Shown: positions 55,131-63,818, counted from the first letter of the stretch. The stretch: 64,000 bases of DNA from Phycicoccus sp. M110.8 (GCF_032464895.1 NZ_JAWDIC010000001.1:372001-436000), one strand, 5' to 3'. A program made the numbers and translations. Notes: a model not told the origin generated them from the sequence alone.

Positions 55131-56066
55131 ATGGATCCCCGTCACCTCGACCTCCTGCGAGAGCTGGCGGACCGCGGCACCCTCACCGCCGTGGCCAGCG
55201 CGACCCACCGGACCCCGTCCGCGGTCTCCCAACAGCTGCGCTCGGCAGAGCGCGAGGCGGGTGTGCCGCTCGTCGCGCCCCACGGGCGCGGCCTGCGCCT
55301 GACCAGGGCCGGGTCGGTCCTGGCGGAAGGAGCCGTGGAGGTCGCCTCGGCGATCCAGCGCGTCCAGGCCCGGCTCGACGAGCTGCGCGACGCACCCGTC
55401 GGCTCGGTCAGCGTCGCAGCGCTGCCCAGCGCGGCCGAGGTGCTGCTCCCCGAGCTGCTGGACCGGCTGGGGCACACCGAGCTCGACGTGGTCGTGCGCG
55501 ACGTCGACGTGGCGGAGGCGGAGTTCGCCGCCCTGGCCGCGGACCACGACGTCGTCATCGGGCACACCATCACCGGCACCGTCGGTGCCCCGTCGGACCG
55601 CCTGGCTCGCCGCGTCCTCGTCGAGGAGCCCCTCGACATCGCCCTTCCTCGTGGCCACCGGCTCGCCGGACGCCACCACCTGACACCGGAGCTGGTCGTC
55701 GGCGAGCGGTGGATCGGCGTGCCGGAGGGCTACCCGTTCGACACCGTCGTGATCGCGGTCGAGAACGCCACCGGCAGGAGGGCCGAACGGGTGCAGCGCG
55801 TGCGCGACAACCGGCTGGTCGAGGCGATGGTCGCCCGCGGTCTCGGGATCGCCCTGCTGCCGCGGTTCACGACGCGGCCCAGGGTCGATGTCGTCCTGAA
55901 GCCGTTGGTCGGGGTCCGTGCCTCACGCCGCCTGCTCGCCCTGTCGCGGAGGGACGTCGCCGAGCGGGTTGCCGTGCGCACCGTGCTCGACGCCCTGGCG
56001 GAGATCGCCTCCGACGCCGCCCACCTCGCGCGCAACGCCGAGGACGCCACACCCGGGCTGCGATGA
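55131..56066 (+). CDS. LysR-family transcriptional regulator
   Basis: A 311-residue LysR regulator with the N-terminal winged helix M-D-P-R-H-L-D-L-L-R-E-L-A-D and T-P-S-A-V-S-Q-Q-L, and a periplasmic-binding-like effector domain. TAAGGT (55118-55123) is seven bases before ATG 55131, which favours this start over the in-frame ATG at 55113. Divergent from the EamA transporter, which it likely controls. An alpha/beta hydrolase follows 30 bases later and may be co-transcribed. Confidence 0.92.
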   Translation: MDPRHLDLLRELADRGTLTAVASATHRTPSAVSQQLRSAEREAGVPLVAPHGRGLRLTRAGSVLAEGAVEVASAIQRVQARLDELRDAPVGSVSVAALPSAAEVLLPELLDRLGHTELDVVVRDVDVAEAEFAALAADHDVVIGHTITGTVGAPSDRLARRVLVEEPLDIALPRGHRLAGRHHLTPELVVGERWIGVPEGYPFDTVVIAVENATGRRAERVQRVRDNRLVEAMVARGLGIALLPRFTTRPRVDVVLKPLVGVRASRRLLALSRRDVAERVAVRTVLDALAEIASDAAHLARNAEDATPGLR

Positions 56067-56096
56067 GTTCCGGCCGGCGTCCGGGTCCTCCTCGGT

Positions 56097-56996
56097 ATGA
56101 GCGGCGAGCAGATGGTCCCGGTCAACGGGGTGGAGCTGTGCACCCAGACCTTCGGCAGCCCCGACGACCCGACGCTGCTGCTGGTCGCCGGCATGTCGAG
56201 CCCGATGGACTGGTGGGACGTTGGCCTGTGCGAGCGGCTGGCAGCGGGCGGGCGCTGTGTCATCCGGTACGACCTGCGCGACACCGGCCGGTCCACGACG
56301 TATCCGCCGGGCGCCCCGGCATACACCGGCGCCGACCTGCGCCGCGACGTCGTGGCGCTCCTCGACGCCCTCGAGGTCGACGCAGCGCACCTCGTGGGCA
56401 TCTCCATGGGCGGAGCCATGGCACAGTGCATCGCGGTCGAGCACCCGGGCCGGGTGCGCTCCCTGACCCTCATCGACACCACGGCGGCCCTGCCGGGCGT
56501 CACAGCCTCCCTGCCGGGGGTCGAACCGGCGCTGGCCGCGCTCTTCGAGGCTGCCGCAGCACGCGGTGAGCCCGACTGGACCGACAAGGCTGCCGTGGTC
56601 GATCGGCTCGTCGACGAGCAGCGGGCGTTCATGCGGGCCGGTTTCGAGGAGTCCCGCGTGCGGGCCACCGCCACGCAGGTCGTCGAGCGGAGCACCGACG
56701 TCGCGGCGGCGCAGAACCACGCCCTCCTCGACCCCGGGCCCGCCCCCGCCGGTTCGCTCGCCGACATCTCGGCACCGACCCTGGTGGTGCACGGGACGGC
56801 GGACCCGCTCTTCCCCCTCCCGCACGGCGAGGCCCTGGCACAAGCGATCCCGCGTGCAGCCCTCCTCGTCCTCGACGGGGTGGGGCACGAGCCGCCACCC
56901 CCGAGCCACTGGGCGGTGTTCGTCCGGGCACTCCTCGAGCACACGTCAGGAGAGTTCGAGCCCGCAGCCCTGCCGGCCCTCGCCGATTCGCCGTGA
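56097..56996 (+). CDS. alpha/beta hydrolase
   Basis: A 299-residue hydrolase. The nucleophile elbow G-I-S-M-G-G holds Ser at about 105, the oxyanion region is V-A-G-M-S-S, the Asp is in H-G-T-A-D-P-L and the His in G-V-G-H-E-P. The overall pattern resembles esterases of the aclacinomycin methylesterase type. Substrate is not predictable. It lies directly after the LysR gene, possibly as part of its regulon. Confidence 0.88.
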   Translation: MSGEQMVPVNGVELCTQTFGSPDDPTLLLVAGMSSPMDWWDVGLCERLAAGGRCVIRYDLRDTGRSTTYPPGAPAYTGADLRRDVVALLDALEVDAAHLVGISMGGAMAQCIAVEHPGRVRSLTLIDTTAALPGVTASLPGVEPALAALFEAAAARGEPDWTDKAAVVDRLVDEQRAFMRAGFEESRVRATATQVVERSTDVAAAQNHALLDPGPAPAGSLADISAPTLVVHGTADPLFPLPHGEALAQAIPRAALLVLDGVGHEPPPPSHWAVFVRALLEHTSGEFEPAALPALADSP

Positions 56997-57117
56997 CCGC
57001 ACGGGCGCGGCAGCCCCGGTCGGGGAGGCAGCCTGAACGGGTGCTCCGGCGCGATGTCGAGAACGAGGTCGGGGCTCCGTCCCAGGGGTGAAACCCACCG
57101 AGAGAAGGGACACCACC

Positions 57118-57714
57118 ATGAGCAACACCTCGCGCACCGTCGTCGCCAACATCACCCTCTCGCTGGACGGCCGCACCCACGGGCCCGCCGGCGAGCACGA
57201 CATGGGCTGGATCGCGCCGCACGCGCTGACCGACGTCGCCCGCGACCACATGGTCGACGTCATCGCCCCTGCGACCACCATCCTGCTGGGACGCAAGAAC
57301 TACGAGGGCTTCGCCGGGTTCTGGCCCGCCGTCGCCGACATGCCCGAGGCCGACCCACGGGACCGCCGGTTCAGCCGGTTCTTCACCGACACCGAGAAGG
57401 TCGTCTTCAGCCACACCCTGACCGAGCCCATCTGCGCCAACACCACCTTGACCGCCGACGACCCGGCGACCGTGGTGACGTCGCTGAAGGAGCAGCCGGG
57501 CGGCGACCTGGTCATGCTCGCCTCGTCGAGCGTCATCCGCGCGCTGCTGCGGGCTGACCTGGTCGACCGGCTCAGCCTCACGGTGTGCCCGCAGGTCGTC
57601 GGCGGGGGCGCACGTCTCTTCGAGGACGGCCTCGAGCCCTCCACGTGGGTCCCCGTGCAGAGCCGCAGCGGCGAGCTCGGCACGACCTGCGTCCTGCTCG
57701 ACCGGGCGCGCTGA
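57118..57714 (+). CDS. dihydrofolate reductase-like / RibD C-terminal domain protein
   Basis: A 198-residue protein of the RibD C-terminal/DHFR-like family, beginning V-V-A-N-I-T-L-S-L-D-G-R-T, with I-L-L-G-R-K-N-Y-E-G-F as the cofactor-phosphate region and V-C-P-Q-V-V-G-G-G-A-R-L-F at the C-terminus. Such stand-alone proteins are NADPH-dependent reductases of unknown physiological role in many actinomycetes. GAGAAGGGACACCACC before the ATG at 57118 is a good ribosome site. It converges on the DUF1345-like gene. Confidence 0.88.
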   Translation: MSNTSRTVVANITLSLDGRTHGPAGEHDMGWIAPHALTDVARDHMVDVIAPATTILLGRKNYEGFAGFWPAVADMPEADPRDRRFSRFFTDTEKVVFSHTLTEPICANTTLTADDPATVVTSLKEQPGGDLVMLASSSVIRALLRADLVDRLSLTVCPQVVGGGARLFEDGLEPSTWVPVQSRSGELGTTCVLLDRAR

Positions 57715-57730
57715 CCGGCCGCCGCGCCCG

Positions 57731-57744
57731 CGCCGTCGACGGCG
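57731..57744. terminator. short palindrome between convergent genes
   Basis: CGCCGTCGACGGCG is a perfect 14-base palindrome between the DHFR-like gene and the membrane protein gene. A weak bidirectional terminator is possible. Confidence 0.35.
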
Positions 57745-57751
57745 GAGGTGC

Positions 57752-58450
57752 CTACTTGATCAGGCTGATCCCGCGCGCGATGACGAGCACCGACAGCATG
57801 AGGGCCGACACGGACTCGACGGCCATCAGCATCTTGGCGCGCGGCGTCAGCGGCATCGTGTCGGTCGGGCTGAACGCCGAGGAGTTCGTCACCGACACGT
57901 ACAGGTAGTCGATGAAGCCGGGCGCCCAGCCGGACAGCGCAGACGATCCTCGTGCCACCTCGCTGATGGCGTCGTGGTCCTCGTCCTGCGGGAAGCGGAA
58001 GTCGGCGTTCGGCAGCTGCGGCCTCGGCCGCTGGGTGCGCACGACCGGACCGCCGCGGTCGAGCTCCCAGTAGGCGAGCGCGAACACGATGACGCTCGTC
58101 AGCCACACCTGGCCGGCCGCGAGCAGCAGCCGCGGCCCCTGCTCGGCCTTGCCCGTCACGAGCGCCTCCACGAGCAGCCCGAGCGAGGTGGCGTTGGCCG
58201 CCGCGATGAGCAGGACGAGGCCGATGGCCAGGCGGCGCAGCCAGCGGTTCTCGCGGGTCAGCCGCCGCGGGTTTGCCGCCACGAGTGGCAGGAACAGCAG
58301 GACCTCCAGGACCGGCACCACGACGCGGGGACCCACGAGCAGCCCTTCGGGCAGCGTGGCGTACAGCCCGATGGCGACCACCACGGCGATGGCGGCCGGG
58401 AGGCGCGCCTCGCCCGGGTGCTTGCGCTGGGGTGGGTGGTGCTGGGTCAC
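57752..58450 (-). CDS. DUF1345-like membrane protein
   Basis: A 232-residue membrane protein with two helix pairs near the N-terminus, one helix in the middle and a last one at the C-terminus. The segment Y-V-S-V-T-N-S-S-A-F-S-P-T-D-T-M-P before the last helix resembles the pore-like loop of ion-channel-related DUF1345 proteins. Function is unknown. It sits 18 bases after cutC on the same strand, so it may be the end of the M81-cutC transcript. Confidence 0.78.
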   Translation of the reverse strand: MTQHHPPQRKHPGEARLPAAIAVVVAIGLYATLPEGLLVGPRVVVPVLEVLLFLPLVAANPRRLTRENRWLRRLAIGLVLLIAAANATSLGLLVEALVTGKAEQGPRLLLAAGQVWLTSVIVFALAYWELDRGGPVVRTQRPRPQLPNADFRFPQDEDHDAISEVARGSSALSGWAPGFIDYLYVSVTNSSAFSPTDTMPLTPRAKMLMAVESVSALMLSVLVIARGISLIK

Positions 58451-58468
58451 GCCGACAGGTCTATCGCC

Positions 58469-59245
58469 TCACGAACCGAGTCGCAGCGACGCCACACCGG
58501 CACTCCCGCGAACGGCGGCGACCACGGCGGCGGCCAGGCCCTCGTCCGTGACGTCGTGCCCGTCCTCGGACTGCCCGAGCGGTATGCCGCGTGCCGACAC
58601 GCGTCGCTTGGCCGAGAAGTGCAGCGCGTCCACCCCCGTGGCGAGGAGCTCGGGCACGGCAGCCGCGTCGACGCCGGCCCCCGCCATGACCTCGACCCGG
58701 CCTGCCGCGACCTCGACCATGCGGCGCAGGCAGCCGGCACCGTCGACGGCGCGGGGTCCCCCGCCGGAGGTGAGGACCCTGGTGACGCCGGAGCCGGCCA
58801 CGAGGTCGAGGGCCCTCACCGGGTCGGCACTGACGTCCACCGCCCGGTGGAACGTCACCTGGACCCCGTCCGCCGCCTCCCGCAACCGGTCGAGCACCGC
58901 CGGGTCGGGCAGCCCGGCGTCGTCGAGGGCACCGACGACGACCCCGTCCGCGCCGGCGGCGACCGCGCGGTGCACGTCGGCCACCATCACGTCGACCTCG
59001 TCCGCGTCGTACCGGAAGTCCCCGGCACGGGGACGCACCAGGACGTGGACGCCCACCGCGCCCGCAGCCGTCGCCGCGGCCGCCACGGCCGCCTCCACGA
59101 CGGCGAGGGACGGCGTCAGCCCACCGAGCGCCAGGGCCGAGCAGAGCTCGACCCGCTCGAGCCCCAGGTGCACCGCGACCCTGACGCCGGCGACGTCCTG
59201 CACCGCCAGCTCGAGGGCCGGCGTCCGCTGCGGGCCGGCGCTCAT
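58469..59245 (-). CDS. cutC: CutC-family protein
   Basis: A 258-residue TIM-barrel protein of the CutC family. It shows the family patterns V-E-L-C-S-A-L, H-V-L-V-R-P-R-A-G-D-F, V-T-F-H-R-A-V-D and L-T-S-G-G near the barrel mouth. Escherichia coli CutC was tied to copper tolerance, but the molecular activity remains unclear. ATGA overlap with the M81 gene upstream implies co-expression. Confidence 0.92.
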   Translation of the reverse strand: MSAGPQRTPALELAVQDVAGVRVAVHLGLERVELCSALALGGLTPSLAVVEAAVAAAATAAGAVGVHVLVRPRAGDFRYDADEVDVMVADVHRAVAAGADGVVVGALDDAGLPDPAVLDRLREAADGVQVTFHRAVDVSADPVRALDLVAGSGVTRVLTSGGGPRAVDGAGCLRRMVEVAAGRVEVMAGAGVDAAAVPELLATGVDALHFSAKRRVSARGIPLGQSEDGHDVTDEGLAAAVVAAVRGSAGVASLRLGS

Positions 59246-60798
59246 GCCTGCACCGTCGTCGGCGCCGGCCGGGTCGTCCCGTCGACCCGGGCCGGTCCCG
59301 TGAGGACGACCGGCGTCAGGTCCGGTTCCCAGCCACCGCCCACGTGCGCCGCGCCGTCGAACGGGTGCATGGGCCGCCGGATGCGGTGGTGCCCCAGCCG
59401 GGCCAGGTCCTGGTCCACGCCACCCGGGGTCAGGGCCAGGGTCCAGCCGGCCGCGAGGTCGTGCAGCGTGGGCTCGAGGTAGCCGATCTTCGTGACGACG
59501 AGGTCAGCCGCGCGCGGGTCGAGCCCGATCGCGGTGAAGTCCGCGACGTCGTGGAACGCCGTCCGGAACTCGGTGACCACGGCGTGCAGGCCGCCGACCC
59601 GGACCACGGCCACACCGCCGGCCTGGCGGTCGCCCTCGTGCAGCGAGACCAGCACCCCGCGCAGCCGGACGGGCGGCTCGGGCGAGGGCACCGTGCGGCC
59701 GCCGACCTCCACGTCGACCTCCGCGCCCACGCGGCACGAGCGCAGGTGCGCCAGGGCCGAGGCGTCGAACACGGACGCCACCAGGGTGGTGGGCCCGTCG
59801 GGGGCGACGAGCTCGGGCCGCTGCAGCAGGCGTGCCAGCGTCCACGTCACGTCGCCGGTGCCGCCTGCGCCCGGGTTGTCGCCGGAGTCGGAGACGACGT
59901 ACGGCCGCGATGGCGAGGCGAGCGCGGCGTCGACGGCCTCGTCCAGCGTGGCCGCGGGACCGACGAAGGCGAACTCGTCACGCAGCGCCCAGAACCGCTC
60001 GGCGAGCTCGCGAGCCCCTGCGGCACAGGCGTCCTCGTCCCAGCCCTGGACGACGACCGCGGCCTGGCACCTCGGCTCGTCCGCCCACGCGTACCCCACC
60101 CAGACCGACGCGTCGAGGACGCCCTCGCGGGCGGCGATCCCGGGCACGGCGGCATACAGGCTTCGGGCGGGCTCCACCCTGGTGCTCGTCTTCTCGCCCG
60201 GCAGCAGCACGGGGACCGGCACCCACGCCCGCACGGGCCGGCGGCCGGACCGCAGCACCTCGACGAGCGTCGCAGCGGCGCGCGCGCGGGTCTCGTCGGC
60301 GTCCTCGTGCGGCGCCATCCGGAAGCACGTGAGCAGGTCGACCTGCTCCGCGAGGTCGCGGGAGACGTTGCCGTGCAGGTCCATCGGGGCGGCGAGCACG
60401 GTGTCGGTGCCGACCACGGCGCGGACGGCACGCACGAGGTCGGCCTCGGCGTCGTCGAGGCCGACGACGCTCATGGCGCCGTGGATGTCGAGCAGGACCC
60501 CGTCGAGGGCGCCGTCGGTGACCAGGTCCCGGAGACCGGAACAGATGCGCTCGAGGTGGTGCCGGTACACGTCGGCCAGGACCGCGCCGCCAGGGAGCGA
60601 GCGCGCGAAGTGCACGCCGTACCAACGGATCCCGTCGTCGTCCTGCGGTCGTACGCCGTGCCGCGCCAGCAGCTCCTCATCCTGCAGGACGTGGAAGTCA
60701 CGGGCCTGGGCCCGGTGCGGCGAGAACGTGGACGACTCGATCCACATCCCCACCACGGAGATCCGCAGCTTGCGTTCGGGAGGGGTCGGGGTCGGCAC
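59242..60798 (-). CDS. M81-family metallopeptidase (MlrC-like)
   Basis: A 518-residue enzyme of the MlrC family, named after microcystinase C, a zinc enzyme acting on linear peptides. It has the N-terminal domain E-S-S-T-F-S-P and L-D-I-H-G-A-M with metal-ligand Asp/His, M-D-L-H-G-N, and S-D-S-G-D-N-P-G-A-G-G-T-G-D. TAGCGT lies six bases before the GTG at 60798 (leaderless). Substrate is unknown. It is the first gene of M81-cutC-(membrane protein). Confidence 0.9.
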   Translation of the reverse strand: MPTPTPPERKLRISVVGMWIESSTFSPHRAQARDFHVLQDEELLARHGVRPQDDDGIRWYGVHFARSLPGGAVLADVYRHHLERICSGLRDLVTDGALDGVLLDIHGAMSVVGLDDAEADLVRAVRAVVGTDTVLAAPMDLHGNVSRDLAEQVDLLTCFRMAPHEDADETRARAAATLVEVLRSGRRPVRAWVPVPVLLPGEKTSTRVEPARSLYAAVPGIAAREGVLDASVWVGYAWADEPRCQAAVVVQGWDEDACAAGARELAERFWALRDEFAFVGPAATLDEAVDAALASPSRPYVVSDSGDNPGAGGTGDVTWTLARLLQRPELVAPDGPTTLVASVFDASALAHLRSCRVGAEVDVEVGGRTVPSPEPPVRLRGVLVSLHEGDRQAGGVAVVRVGGLHAVVTEFRTAFHDVADFTAIGLDPRAADLVVTKIGYLEPTLHDLAAGWTLALTPGGVDQDLARLGHHRIRRPMHPFDGAAHVGGGWEPDLTPVVLTGPARVDGTTRPAPTTVQA

Positions 60799-60830
60799 GG
60801 CCTCACGCTACCCAAGGCACGAGCGCGGCC

Positions 60831-61955
60831 TCAGGAGGGATTCGCGACAGCCAGCGCGCGCTCGGCGACGACTCGTGCGGCCAGGACCGGGCGGAACCGG
60901 TCGTGCAGCGTCGTGACGAGGCTGATGAGGCACAGGAAGAAGAAGAGCGCCCCGGCGTCCACGCCGCCGCCGTGCAGGCCGAAGAGCCGGTCGGCGACCA
61001 GCACCACGACCACGTTGGCCGCGAGCCGCGCGGCGAAGGCGATCCCCAGCGAGCTGATGCTGCGGCCCCGTCGCGCCATCGCCAGGGTGAAGGCGGCGTT
61101 GACCAGGACGACGACCCCGACGCCGAGGAAGAGCTGTGCGTCGGTGGCCCGGATGCCGGGGATGGTCTGTGCGTAGACGACGGCCAGCAGGCCCACGAGG
61201 ACGACCTTCTCCCCCGTCGCCCACGACCAGATCGCGCCGTACTCGCGGTGCCACGCCATCTGCTCGGCGGCGGTGTCGACCTCCTCGGGCAGCGGGTCGG
61301 CGACGACCCGCAGCGGCCAGTCGGGCTCCGGCAGGCGGGGACGCACCACGAACCAGAACACGCCGAGCACCAGCACGACCAGACCGGCCAGGAGCGGCGG
61401 CGCCCACGCGTACTGCCCCAGCACGTCGGTGAGGTCGAGCTGTGCGATGTGGATCCAGTACTCCTGGGGCAGCTTGACCACGACCCAGATGAGGGCGGCG
61501 GCGCCGATCCACCACCGCAGCGACGGCCGTCTCGGGGACCACCGGCTGCGCACCGCCTCGTAGGCGATGAAGAAGTACTCGAAGGTGTTCGGGAAGACGA
61601 GCAGGAGCGGCCGGGCGTGGGTGAGCTCGAACGCGACGACTCCGACGAGCCGGTAGAAGTACAGGAAGCGCCCCACCCGGAACGCCGGCAGGCTCGCCCA
61701 GTTCCGCATCGAGGCGAGGTAGGCGATCGCGAGGTAGAAGACGTCCATCGCCTTGTCGTAGCCCTGGTAGCCCGGCGGGTCGTAGCCAAGGGTCTGGAAG
61801 ATGGTCTGGTCGACACCGTCGAGGACCAGGCACGCCAGGATCGCCGGCAGGGGGTAGCGGAAGATCGCCAGCGGCAGCAGGAACCGCGCTCCGACGACGG
61901 CGAGGAACGCGACGGTGACACCACTCACCCGGGCAGTGTCGGGCTCGGGTGTCAC
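60831..61955 (-). CDS. hypothetical polytopic membrane protein
   Basis: A 374-residue protein with about nine hydrophobic segments; the middle has Y-E-A-V-R-S-R-W-S-P and a cytosolic acidic loop (P-L-P-E-E-V-D-T-A-A-E-Q). Function is unknown and I see no family. Two starts are possible, GTG 61955 and GTG 61928; neither has a ribosome site. It is divergent from the cysteine dioxygenase operon with about 430 bases between. Confidence 0.75.
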   Translation of the reverse strand: MTPEPDTARVSGVTVAFLAVVGARFLLPLAIFRYPLPAILACLVLDGVDQTIFQTLGYDPPGYQGYDKAMDVFYLAIAYLASMRNWASLPAFRVGRFLYFYRLVGVVAFELTHARPLLLVFPNTFEYFFIAYEAVRSRWSPRRPSLRWWIGAAALIWVVVKLPQEYWIHIAQLDLTDVLGQYAWAPPLLAGLVVLVLGVFWFVVRPRLPEPDWPLRVVADPLPEEVDTAAEQMAWHREYGAIWSWATGEKVVLVGLLAVVYAQTIPGIRATDAQLFLGVGVVVLVNAAFTLAMARRGRSISSLGIAFAARLAANVVVVLVADRLFGLHGGGVDAGALFFFLCLISLVTTLHDRFRPVLAARVVAERALAVANPS

Positions 61956-62134
61956 CGAGCACAAGGACGCCGGCCAGGCTCTGCCCCCGCGGCCGACGGG
62001 CGCTCCGGCTCCGGACCCGCAGCGGCCGGCCACGTCCCGGTCCGCGAGACGCGGCACGGCGCTCGTGGACGGGTCGGGCGGCTCCGTGCTCCACTGGAGC
62101 CGTGACCTCCTCCACCGCCACGACGCGCACGCAC

Positions 62135-62182
62135 ATGGTGTCCATGTGCCACGGCGTCATGCGGTGTCGCTGCTGCGCCTGA
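62135..62182 (+). CDS. Cys-rich leader peptide (15 residues)
   Basis: ATG at 62135 gives M-V-S-M-C-H-G-V-M-R-C-R-C-C-A, stop TGA at 62180-62182: four Cys in fifteen residues, against very rare Cys elsewhere. It starts 251 bases before the cysteine dioxygenase gene. In-frame GTG at 62102 would add 11 residues and has GGAG close by. Short polycysteine ORFs that attenuate downstream sulfur genes when Cys-tRNA is abundant are known in mycobacteria; I infer the same role here. Confidence 0.6.
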   Translation: MVSMCHGVMRCRCCA

Positions 62183-62246
62183 CCCCAGCCCGCACCAGCC
62201 CGCGTCCGCCCATCCCGGCAGGACGCACGAGACCGGAGACCACCTC

Positions 62247-62480
62247 ATGGCCACGACGCCCACCAGCCACACGGCATACCGCCGCATCCACCTCGACCTG
62301 CTGCTGACGCAGGGGTCCGTATGTCCCCGAATGTGCTGCCCCGCAACGCATTCCGACATACCGACCACTGACCAGGAGCACTACCGTGAGCATCGCCACC
62401 ACCGCCGGGACCCCCGGCGTCAACCGCTTCACCCGTCACCAGCTGCTGCGCACCGCGCGCCTCTTCGCCTCCGACCCTGA
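62247..62480 (+). CDS. second putative leader ORF, overlaps the dioxygenase start
   Basis: ATG 62247 follows GGAGACCACCTC and encodes M-A-T-T-P-T-S-H-T-A-Y-R-R-I-H-L-D-L-L-L, then V-C-P-R-M-C-C. The R-R-I-H-L-D-L-L plus Cys pattern resembles the sulfur-gene leader peptides of Streptomyces. The frame runs on to 62480, 95 bases inside the dioxygenase gene. Translation may normally end or stall earlier at the Cys codons; I see this as a regulatory ORF rather than a functional protein. Confidence 0.5.
   Translation: MATTPTSHTAYRRIHLDLLLTQGSVCPRMCCPATHSDIPTTDQEHYREHRHHRRDPRRQPLHPSPAAAHRAPLRLRP
62319..62361 (+). promoter_or_regulatory. attenuator-like hairpin ahead of cysteine dioxygenase
   Basis: Nested arms GTATGTC (62319-62325)/GACATAC (62355-62361) and GAATG (62329-62333)/CATTC (62349-62353). 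The 5' arm overlaps Cys codons of the second leader ORF (TGT at 62322, TGC TGC at 62334-62339). The AGGAG site of the dioxygenase follows 13 bases later, so a stalled ribosome could change access to it. Confidence 0.55.
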
Positions 62481-62871
62481 CCTGCACCGGCTCGTCGACC
62501 TCGACGCGCGCGAGCGCACCTGGACCCGGCTCGACGCCACCGAGCACCTCGAGATCTGGCTCATAGGCTGGCCGGTCGGCAGCGGCACCGGCTGGCACGA
62601 CCACCTGCTGTCCGAGGGCGCGTTCCTCACCGTCCGCGGCGAGCTCGCCGAGCAGACCTGGGCGTCCGGCACCGTGCACGACCGGTTCCTCTGGGAGGGC
62701 GAGGGCCGCTCGTTCGGCCCACGCCACGTGCACAACGTCGTCAACCTCGGCGACCGGCCGGCCCTGTCCGTGCACGTCTACTCCCCCGCCCTGCGCGGGA
62801 TGACCCGCTACGCGCTCGTCGACGACGTCCTGCGCCCCACCGGGGTCGAGCAGGCCGGGGAGCAGTGGTGA
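62386..62871 (+). CDS. cysteine dioxygenase
   Basis: A 161-residue cupin that oxidises L-cysteine to cysteine sulfinate with Fe(II) and O2. The iron-binding histidines are seen in G-W-H-D-H and F-G-P-R-H-V-H-N, in the usual spacing for bacterial Cdo. AGGAG is 8 bases before the GTG at 62386. It is coupled to the rhodanese by GTGA. Leader ORFs rich in Cys upstream suggest expression follows cysteine supply. Confidence 0.92.
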   Translation: MSIATTAGTPGVNRFTRHQLLRTARLFASDPDLHRLVDLDARERTWTRLDATEHLEIWLIGWPVGSGTGWHDHLLSEGAFLTVRGELAEQTWASGTVHDRFLWEGEGRSFGPRHVHNVVNLGDRPALSVHVYSPALRGMTRYALVDDVLRPTGVEQAGEQW

Positions 62872-63443
62872 CCGCCACCGTGACGGCGCCGGCGCCGACC
62901 ACCACCTCGCCGCCGGTCACTGCCTCCGCGCCAGTCACCGCACCGGCACCGGCCGCCGCCTCGGTCTTCTGGGAGTCCCGCCTCTACAGCGACCCCAATA
63001 GTGCACCCACGGCCGACGGCGGACAGGCCGCTGGTCGCGGCTGGGACGCGCCGGCCTACGACGGCGTCGACGACCAGCTGGCCGACTCCCGCAGCCGGCT
63101 GCTGCGGGTCAGCGCGCGGGCCGCGTACCAGGAGGTGCTGTACGGGCGAGCCGTCCTCGTGGACATCCGCCCGGCGGCACAGCGAGCGGTCGAGGGCGAG
63201 GTCGCCGCCCACCTCGGCCCGCTGGTCGTGGAGCGGAACGTGCTCGAGTGGCGGTTCGACCCGCGCAGCGCGGCGCGGCGCCCCGAGGCCGGCTTCGACA
63301 CGCGCGTCATCGTGCTCTGCCAGGAGGGCTACACCTCGTCGTTGGCGGCGGATGCGTTGCTGCGACTGGGGATTCGACGGGCCACCGACGTGGTCGGCGG
63401 CTTCCGGGCGTGGCGGGAGGTTGGGCTGCCGGTCGCGGCCTGA
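62868..63443 (+). CDS. rhodanese-like sulfurtransferase
   Basis: A 191-residue protein with a Pro/Ala/Thr-rich N-terminal extension of about 60 residues and a rhodanese domain: V-L-V-D-I-R-P, active-site loop V-L-C-Q-E-G-Y-T-S-S with catalytic Cys, and G-G-F-R-A-W. It transfers sulfane sulfur. The partnership with cysteine dioxygenase (also fused or adjacent in other bacteria) supports a role in cysteine breakdown and persulfide handling. GTGA overlap with the dioxygenase. Confidence 0.92.
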   Translation: MTATVTAPAPTTTSPPVTASAPVTAPAPAAASVFWESRLYSDPNSAPTADGGQAAGRGWDAPAYDGVDDQLADSRSRLLRVSARAAYQEVLYGRAVLVDIRPAAQRAVEGEVAAHLGPLVVERNVLEWRFDPRSAARRPEAGFDTRVIVLCQEGYTSSLAADALLRLGIRRATDVVGGFRAWREVGLPVAA

Positions 63444-63491
63444 CGGCTGAGCGGCCTCATCTCGCGCGGCACCACCTTCGCGTCGCAGGGG

Positions 63492-63818
63492 TCAGAGGTA
63501 GAGGCCAGTCTGCCCGTCGTCGACCCGGGCCGCGGCGACGGCGTGGATGTCGCGCTCGCGGAGCACGACGTAGTCCTTGGCCTGCACCTCGACCTCGGCC
63601 CGGTCCTCGGGGTCGAAGAGCACCCGGTCGCCCAGCTCGACCTGGCGGACGTTGTGCCCGACGGCGACGACCGAGCCCCACGACAGGCGTCGACCGACGC
63701 TCGCGGTCGCGGGGATGACGATCCCGCCGCCGGATCGCCGCTCCCCCTCGCCCTCGAGGGCGACGAGGACGCGGTCGTGCAGCATCCGGATGGGCAGGCG
63801 GGAGGTGTCCTCAGCCAC
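63492..63818 (-). CDS. GroES-family co-chaperonin-like protein
   Basis: A 108-residue Cpn10 fold protein with L-P-I-R-M-L-H-D-R-V-L-V, G-G-G-I-V-I-P-A-T-A, V-E-L-G-D-R-V-L-F and the C-terminal T-G-L-Y-L. It differs from true GroES by the Y-V-V-L-R-E-R-D end and is a conserved actinobacterial paralogue. I chose GTG 63818, which starts in an overlap with the DUF3618 stop; GTG 63836 is in frame but adds residues unlike the family. Confidence 0.85.
   Translation of the reverse strand: MAEDTSRLPIRMLHDRVLVALEGEGERRSGGGIVIPATASVGRRLSWGSVVAVGHNVRQVELGDRVLFDPEDRAEVEVQAKDYVVLRERDIHAVAAARVDDGQTGLYL

Noticed and set aside
62321-62371. A 16-codon frame starting at ATG 62321 before the dioxygenase
   Set aside because: No ribosome site and no Cys codons; it lies inside the hairpin and is probably chance.
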